In this document: in pieces, positions 59,170 to 64,000 of the stretch
Numbering within the stretch: position 1 is the first letter of the stretch
Layout of the letters: each line of letters starts with the position of its first letter
Source: Coprobacter secundus
GTDB lineage: Bacteria; Bacteroidota; Bacteroidia; Bacteroidales; Coprobacteraceae
Assembly (NCBI GenBank): GCA_000803105.1
Contig: JTDA01000003.1
Location: 62,001 to 126,000, forward strand
Length of the DNA stretch: 64,000 nt
Direction of reading: 5' to 3'
Translations under genes and position numbers: made by a program
Notes under the pieces: model-generated
Told to the model about the DNA's origin: nothing
Database searches by the model: none
The model's input: only the letters and a program-made list of their open reading frames with translations

Positions 59170-61209
59170 TTATTTTACTTCTGAACCAGGACGTACTTCG
59201 TCTGCAGGCTCAATAACAATTAATCGCCCGTCTGCATCTTCAGCAGAAAGAATCATACCTTGTGATTCTATTCCTTTGAGCTTTCTCGGAGCTAAATTAG
59301 CTATAAAGCATACATTTTTACCGACTAAGTCTTCGGGGGCATAATGTTTTGCTATTCCTGATACAATTGTTCGTCCTCCTAAGCCATCATCTATCTTAAA
59401 TTGCAGCAGTTTATCTGCTTTAGGAACTTTTATACATTCGAGAACCCTGCCAACCCGAATGTCTAATTTTGAGAAATCTTCAAATGAGATATTTTCACGA
59501 ACTGGAGCCGCTTTATGATTTTTGAGTTCGTTTGCCTTTTTTGTATCTAACAGTTTTTGTACTTGGGCTTCAATCGTACTATCTTCTATTTTCTCAAAGA
59601 GTAGTTCTGCCGGATTTAATTGTAATCCTTCGGGCAATATGTCTGTGTGTCCTAATACATTCCAATCGACGATTTGCATATTTAACATATTGCGAAGTTT
59701 TTTCGCAGAGAAAGGCAAAAAGGGTTCAAAAGCAATGGCCAGGTTTGCAGAGATTTGCAATGCTAAATTTAATATTGTTGCCACTCGGTTCATGTCTGTT
59801 TTTGCCAGTTTCCAAGGTTCTGTATCGGCTAAATATTTGTTCCCAATACGAGCCAGGTTCATAGCTTCTTTCAGTGCATCTCTAAATCGGTAGTGCTCTA
59901 AATATGATTCCATTTCGGCTTTTACTCCGGTAAATTCGGACAAAGTTTGTTTATCATATTCGGTCAAATCTCCACAGGCAGGAACTTTCCCATCGAAATA
60001 TTTATGAGTCAAGACGAGTGCTCTATTTACAAAATTTCCTAACACAGCGACTAGCTCATTATTGTTACGGGCTTGAAAGTCCTTCCATGTAAAATCGTTA
60101 TCTTTTGTTTCTGGAGCATTGGCTGTAAGTACATAACGTAATACGTCTTGTTTGCCTGGAAAGTCTTGTAAATATTCATGTAACCATACAGCCCAATTGC
60201 GGGATGTGGATATTTTGTCCCCTTCCAGATTGAGGAATTCATTGGCCGGAACGTTGTCAGGAAGGATGTAGCTACCTTCAGCTTTTAGCATGGCAGGGAA
60301 TACAATACAATGAAATACAATATTGTCTTTTCCGATGAAATGAACCAATTTTGTGTTTTTATCTTTCCAGTATAATTCCCATTTGTCGGGCAATAGTTCT
60401 TTGGTATTCGAAATATAGCCAATAGGAGCGTCGAACCATACATATAATACTTTTCCTTCAGCCCCTTCTACTGGAACAGGGACTCCCCAGTCGAGGTCTC
60501 GGCTAACAGCTCGAGGTTGTAATCCCATGTCGAGCCATGATTTGCACTGTCCATATACGTTTGGTTTCCATTCTTTGTGGTCTTCTAGAATCCATTTTTT
60601 TAGAAAAGCTTCGTGCTTGTCTAAAGGGAGATACCAGTGTTTGGTTTCACGCATAACGGGAGTACTTCCACTAATTGCAGACTTTGGATTTATCAGGTCT
60701 GTTGCATTTAAAGAAGTTCCACATGCTTCACATTGATCGCCGTATGCTCTTTCGTTATGGCAATGGGGGCATGTCCCTATAATATATCGGTCTGCTAAAA
60801 ATTGTTGAGCTTCTTCATCATAATACTGCTCGGACGTTTTCTCGATAAATTCGCCTTTTTCGTATAATTTTTTAAAAAAATCTGAAGCTGTTTTGTGATG
60901 TATCTCGGATGAGGTACGAGAATATATGTCAAAAGAAATACCGAATTCCTCGAAGGATTTTTTTATGATATTGTGATAACGGTCAACGATTACCTGTGGA
61001 GAGACACCTTCAGCTTTTGCCTTTAATGTGATAGGTACGCCATGTTCGTCCGAACCACCTATCATTATCACGTCTTCACCTTTTAATCGGAGATATCGAG
61101 TATATATATCGGCTGGGACATATACTCCGGCAAGGTGCCCTATATGTACAGGGCCGTTTGCATAAGGTAATGCTGTTGTTACGAGGGTCCGTTTAAATTT
61201 CTTTTCCAT
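59170..61209 (-). CDS. metG: Methionyl-tRNA synthetase
   Basis: 679-residue class I synthetase. The HIGH motif appears in PYANGPVHIGHLAG (about 15-28), the zinc knuckles in CPHCHNERAYGDQCEACG (about 146-163), and the KMSKS loop as DKISTSRNW (about 334). The anticodon-binding helical domain follows, and residues about 575-679 are a tRNA-binding OB-fold of the EMAP-II/Arc1p type (SKLDIRVGRVLECIKVPKAD). Full length and the order are those of the E. coli-type enzyme. It is divergent from the acyl-CoA synthetase gene. Confidence 0.97.
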   Translation of the reverse strand: MEKKFKRTLVTTALPYANGPVHIGHLAGVYVPADIYTRYLRLKGEDVIMIGGSDEHGVPITLKAKAEGVSPQVIVDRYHNIIKKSFEEFGISFDIYSRTSSEIHHKTASDFFKKLYEKGEFIEKTSEQYYDEEAQQFLADRYIIGTCPHCHNERAYGDQCEACGTSLNATDLINPKSAISGSTPVMRETKHWYLPLDKHEAFLKKWILEDHKEWKPNVYGQCKSWLDMGLQPRAVSRDLDWGVPVPVEGAEGKVLYVWFDAPIGYISNTKELLPDKWELYWKDKNTKLVHFIGKDNIVFHCIVFPAMLKAEGSYILPDNVPANEFLNLEGDKISTSRNWAVWLHEYLQDFPGKQDVLRYVLTANAPETKDNDFTWKDFQARNNNELVAVLGNFVNRALVLTHKYFDGKVPACGDLTEYDKQTLSEFTGVKAEMESYLEHYRFRDALKEAMNLARIGNKYLADTEPWKLAKTDMNRVATILNLALQISANLAIAFEPFLPFSAKKLRNMLNMQIVDWNVLGHTDILPEGLQLNPAELLFEKIEDSTIEAQVQKLLDTKKANELKNHKAAPVRENISFEDFSKLDIRVGRVLECIKVPKADKLLQFKIDDGLGGRTIVSGIAKHYAPEDLVGKNVCFIANLAPRKLKGIESQGMILSAEDADGRLIVIEPADEVRPGSEVK

Positions 61210-61256
61210 ACAATATTTTATTTATTGTGATTTGTGATTTATTTCAAATTAAAATG

Positions 61257-61264
61257 CAAATATA
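61257..61264 (-). promoter_or_regulatory. -7 box (TATATTTG) of metG
   Basis: Fits TAnnTTTG, 47 bases before the metG start. No TTTG at the expected -33 distance. Confidence 0.35.
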
Positions 61265-61306
61265 CTATTTTTGTTGCAAAGGATATCTGCCTGGAATTAA
61301 AATCAC

Positions 61307-61314
61307 TATCTTTG
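61307..61314 (+). promoter_or_regulatory. -7 box (TATCTTTG) of the acyl-CoA synthetase gene
   Basis: Fits TAnnTTTG, about 52 bases before the ATG at 61366. The -33 element is not clear. Confidence 0.4.
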
Positions 61315-61365
61315 GTAAAAGATTGTTAGCGAGTTTTGTTTGATAAATGTATAAAATGTATTTGA

Positions 61366-63426
61366 ATGATAAATAGAGAATTAGTCGACCCTCAAAGTAT
61401 TGTTATTGTCGGAGGTTCAAATAATGTGCAAAAACCAGGTGGAAAAATTATAAGAAACTTGCTGGAGGGTAATTTTAAAGGTGATATTTATGCTGTCAAT
61501 CCTAAAGAAACGGAGGTACAAGGCGTTCCTTGTTTTGCTTCTGTTGATATGCTGCCTCCCGTTGAACTGGCAATATTGGCAATTCCTGCAGTTTCATGTC
61601 CTGCAGTTGTAAAATTACTTGCCTCAGAAAAAAGTACGAAAGCTTTTATCATCATTTCTGCGGGTTTTGCTGAAGAGACTCCGGAAGGAGAAAAGTTGGA
61701 ACGGCAAATATTAGATACAGTAAATTATTATGGGGCTTCTCTGATAGGGCCTAATTGTATTGGTTTGATGAATCGTAATCATCGGAGTGTCTTTACCTTG
61801 CCGATTCCAGATTTAAATGCGAAGGGTGTTGACTTGGTTTCAAGTTCTGGCGCTACTGCGGTATATATCCTTGAGTCTGCTATCGGGAAGGGACTACGTT
61901 TTAATTCTGTATGGTCAGTTGGCAATGCTCCTCAGATTGGGGTAGAGGATGTTCTTGAGTATCTTGATAGAACGTTTGAGCCGGAAACGTCGCCCCGAAT
62001 AAAAATACTTTATATAGAAAATATAAAAGATCCGGATCGTTTACTGCTGCATGCTTCATCATTGATTAGGAAAGGGTGTAAAATTGCGGCTGTCAAATCG
62101 GGTTCTTCCGAGTCTGGAAGTCGGGCAGCATCGTCGCATACTGGGGCTATGGCCAGTTCGGATTTGGCTGTCGAAGCGCTTTTCAGGAAAGCAGGAATAG
62201 TGCGTTGTTTCAGTAGAGAAGATTTGACAACGGTTTCTTGTGTTTTTACGCTGAAAGAGATTTATGGTCGAAATTTTGCTATTGTAACCCATGCAGGAGG
62301 ACCTGCAGTGATGCTGACTGATGCTTTGTCGAAGGGTGGTTTGCATGTACCTGAAATAAAAGGGGAGAAGACTCTGATGCTGAAATCTGAACTGTATCCA
62401 GGTGCGTCTGTTGCCAATCCGATAGATATATTGGCAACCGGAACTCCGGAGCATCTGGAAAAGGCTATTGATTTTTGTGAAAAAGAATGTCCTGAGATTG
62501 ATGCGATTGCTGTTATATTTGGAAGCCCGGGTTTAGTCAAAGTATATGATGCCTATGATGTTCTTCATCGGAAGATGGAGGAATGTTCCAAACCGATATT
62601 TCCAGTATTGCCGTCGGTTGTAACTGCTGGTAAGGAAGTAGAATATTTTTTGAATAAAGGACATGTGAATTTTTCAGATGAAGTAGAACTTGCTACGGCC
62701 GTAACTCGTGTATGTAATGCATCTAAGCCGACAAATGAAGGTATAGAACTTTATGGAGTTGATGTTCCGAGAATTCGGAGAATTATTGATGAAATTACAG
62801 AAGAAGGGTATCTTTCTCATTATTATGTTCAGCAACTTTTAGCTGCTGCAGGAATACAAATTGTTAGAGAGGAAGTGTCGAATAATAAAAAGGTATTATT
62901 GCGTAAAGCAGAGGAGATTGGATATCCGGTTGTTGCCAAAGTAGTAGGCCCTATTCATAAATCTGATATCGGTGGGGTGGTTGTAAATATACAATCAAAG
63001 AAACACCTTGCTTTTGAATTTGAACGTATGATGAAGCTCCCAGATGTGTCAGCGGTTATGATACAGCCTATGTTACAAGGAAAAGAGTTGTTTGTTGGGG
63101 CTAAATATGAGCCTCGTTTCGGCCATATAATACTTTGTGGTTTAGGTGGGATATTTGTGGAAGTATTGCGAGATATAGCTTCCGGTTTAGCTCCTTTGAG
63201 CCATAACGAGGCATTTTCGATGATACGCTCTTTAAGAGCGTACAAAATGTTTCGTGGGGTAAGGGGGGAAGCTCCTATTGATGAGGTTCAGTTTGCTGAA
63301 ATTATAGTACGGTTATCCACTTTACTTCGTTTTGCAACGGAAATAAAAGAGATGGATATTAATCCTTTATTGGCAACATCTCAAGGAATCATTGCTGTCG
63401 ATGCTCGTATACGAGTGAAAAAATAA
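61366..63426 (+). CDS. ADP-forming acyl-CoA (acetyl-CoA) synthetase, fused subunits
   Basis: 686-residue NDP-forming synthetase that converts acyl-CoA, ADP and phosphate into the free acid, CoA and ATP, conserving energy in fermentation. In order: CoA-binding Rossmann domain (SIVIVGGSNNVQKPGGKIIR, about 12-31), succinyl-CoA-ligase-like domain with the phosphate-accepting His expected in SRAASSHTGAMASSDLA (about 247-263), a second ligase domain, and a C-terminal ATP-grasp domain (GYPVVAKVVGPIHKSDIGGV). Archaeal enzymes have these as separate alpha and beta subunits; here they are one chain. The acyl substrate is not certain. Confidence 0.9.
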   Translation: MINRELVDPQSIVIVGGSNNVQKPGGKIIRNLLEGNFKGDIYAVNPKETEVQGVPCFASVDMLPPVELAILAIPAVSCPAVVKLLASEKSTKAFIIISAGFAEETPEGEKLERQILDTVNYYGASLIGPNCIGLMNRNHRSVFTLPIPDLNAKGVDLVSSSGATAVYILESAIGKGLRFNSVWSVGNAPQIGVEDVLEYLDRTFEPETSPRIKILYIENIKDPDRLLLHASSLIRKGCKIAAVKSGSSESGSRAASSHTGAMASSDLAVEALFRKAGIVRCFSREDLTTVSCVFTLKEIYGRNFAIVTHAGGPAVMLTDALSKGGLHVPEIKGEKTLMLKSELYPGASVANPIDILATGTPEHLEKAIDFCEKECPEIDAIAVIFGSPGLVKVYDAYDVLHRKMEECSKPIFPVLPSVVTAGKEVEYFLNKGHVNFSDEVELATAVTRVCNASKPTNEGIELYGVDVPRIRRIIDEITEEGYLSHYYVQQLLAAAGIQIVREEVSNNKKVLLRKAEEIGYPVVAKVVGPIHKSDIGGVVVNIQSKKHLAFEFERMMKLPDVSAVMIQPMLQGKELFVGAKYEPRFGHIILCGLGGIFVEVLRDIASGLAPLSHNEAFSMIRSLRAYKMFRGVRGEAPIDEVQFAEIIVRLSTLLRFATEIKEMDINPLLATSQGIIAVDARIRVKK

Positions 63427-63431
63427 TTAAT

Positions 63432-64000
63432 TTATTTTATTCCCGTAATTTTTCGTATAGTGTTCGGGATGTCCGTATTGTCGAGTCGTCCTGAAAATTG
63501 TTCTTGTTCGGCTCCGATTACGTATACCGGAACAACAGCTCCTGTATGATTATTAGATGTCCACCCGATATGGGCTTTCTGATTGATGAGAGAAATTGCA
63601 GCATTTGTCAGAGGGCCAACTGTGCTGTATAGATTTGTAATGTCTTTTGCTCTTTTTGAGATAAAAGAAGCATCAAATATTCTCATCAGTTCTGCTTCTT
63701 CACTATAGCTTACCGGAATGTATTCCCATAGACCCAGATTCTTTTTTAGTATCTCTTTAGCATCTTCCCAAGAGGGGGATGATTTTCTTTCCTTTAGTTG
63801 ATATAATATGTTTGATAAGTTTTCTTCTGAAACTTTTTGTTTTTGCAGAAGGGAAATTGGTAAATTACTGTCTTTTATTCCTAAACCGATACCTCCCGTT
63901 TCATGGTCAGCAGTAACGATGATAAGTGTTTCTTTGGGATGTTTTAAATAAAAATCATACGCAACTTTTATACTTTCATTGAAGCCTATGGTTTCTTGTA
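63432..64000 (-). CDS. Alkaline phosphatase (partial, N-terminal part beyond window)
   Basis: C-terminal 189 residues of a PhoA-superfamily phosphatase. The frame is open from base 64000 to the stop at 63432 and contains LIIVTADHETGGIGLG (encoded near 63890-63930) with the metal-binding Asp and His, and near the end the second conserved His in NNHTGAVVPVYVIGAEQEQF. These metal ligands and the GGxG block are characteristic of alkaline phosphatase, a periplasmic zinc enzyme that liberates phosphate. The signal peptide and the active-site Ser lie outside the window. It is convergent with the acyl-CoA synthetase gene, 5 bases apart. Confidence 0.93.
   Translation of the reverse strand, partial: QETIGFNESIKVAYDFYLKHPKETLIIVTADHETGGIGLGIKDSNLPISLLQKQKVSEENLSNILYQLKERKSSPSWEDAKEILKKNLGLWEYIPVSYSEEAELMRIFDASFISKRAKDITNLYSTVGPLTNAAISLINQKAHIGWTSNNHTGAVVPVYVIGAEQEQFSGRLDNTDIPNTIRKITGIK

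Noticed and set aside
63405..63421. Palindrome CTCGTATACGAG near the end of the acyl-CoA synthetase gene
   Set aside because: It is inside coding sequence near the stop, only 12 bases long, and has no repeat or regulatory context.

Overview
The window is chromosomal DNA of an A+T-rich member of the Bacteroidetes, almost certainly order Bacteroidales. The evidence is a SusC/SusD outer-membrane pair with an ECF sigma factor and FecR-type anti-sigma, several promoter boxes of the Bacteroidetes form TAnnTTTG, the DUF4843 and PKD-like lipoproteins found almost only in this phylum, a NagB-like/PIG-L fusion, and rubrerythrin pointing to an anaerobe. The genus cannot be settled by reading. I see no insertion sequence, prophage, integrase or CRISPR array.

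Layout. (1) 1-13.8 kb, all on the minus strand: a nutrient-uptake locus read as sigma factor, FecR, SusC, SusD, DUF4843, PKD-like lipoprotein, then two tandem dipeptidyl-peptidase-IV-like S9 peptidases, the second cut by the window edge. The peptidases suggest that peptides or proteins are the substrate. (2) 14-25.3 kb: housekeeping genes in mixed orientation (rubrerythrin, nadB, a PH-domain/DUF6250 pair, ychF, an MFS exporter, an MscS-type channel, a NUDIX hydrolase, a C-terminal processing protease, a PfkB sugar/nucleoside kinase) and two identical tRNA-Asn genes. (3) 25.4-40.4 kb: a degenerate NagB domain fused to a PIG-L deacetylase, divergent from a true nagB; polA; a polyprenyl diphosphate synthase; then a minus-strand operon ybeY-mnmG-apt-uvrC-dtd-mazG-like-deoC; and a fused SpmA/SpmB-type membrane protein. 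A nearly perfect ParB-binding (parS) sequence touches the mnmG stop codon. (4) 40.8-42.5 kb: a 2-hydroxyacid dehydrogenase and an AlkD-like protein.

(5) 42.5-59.2 kb is the distinctive region, a surface-glycan locus. Five sugar transferases (two GT2, one GT11 alpha-1,2-fucosyltransferase type, two GT4) and two Wzx-type flippases surround a tight plus-strand operon for a legionaminic-acid-type nonulosonic acid: LegB dehydratase, LegC aminotransferase, an ATP-grasp ligase broken by one frameshift, a minimal HAD phosphatase, LegI/NeuB synthase, LegG/NeuC epimerase, LegF/NeuA CMP transferase and a PtmE-like CBS-nucleotidyltransferase. The operon begins with a DUF115/sialyltransferase-like protein that is a good candidate for the transferase of the finished sugar. 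No LegH acetyltransferase is present; the ATP-grasp/HAD pair sits where that step would be and may install a different N-acyl group.

(6) 59.2-64 kb: metG, a fused ADP-forming acyl-CoA synthetase and the C-terminal part of an alkaline phosphatase cut by the right edge. Several convergent gene ends share long, nearly perfect inverted repeats that act as bidirectional terminators.
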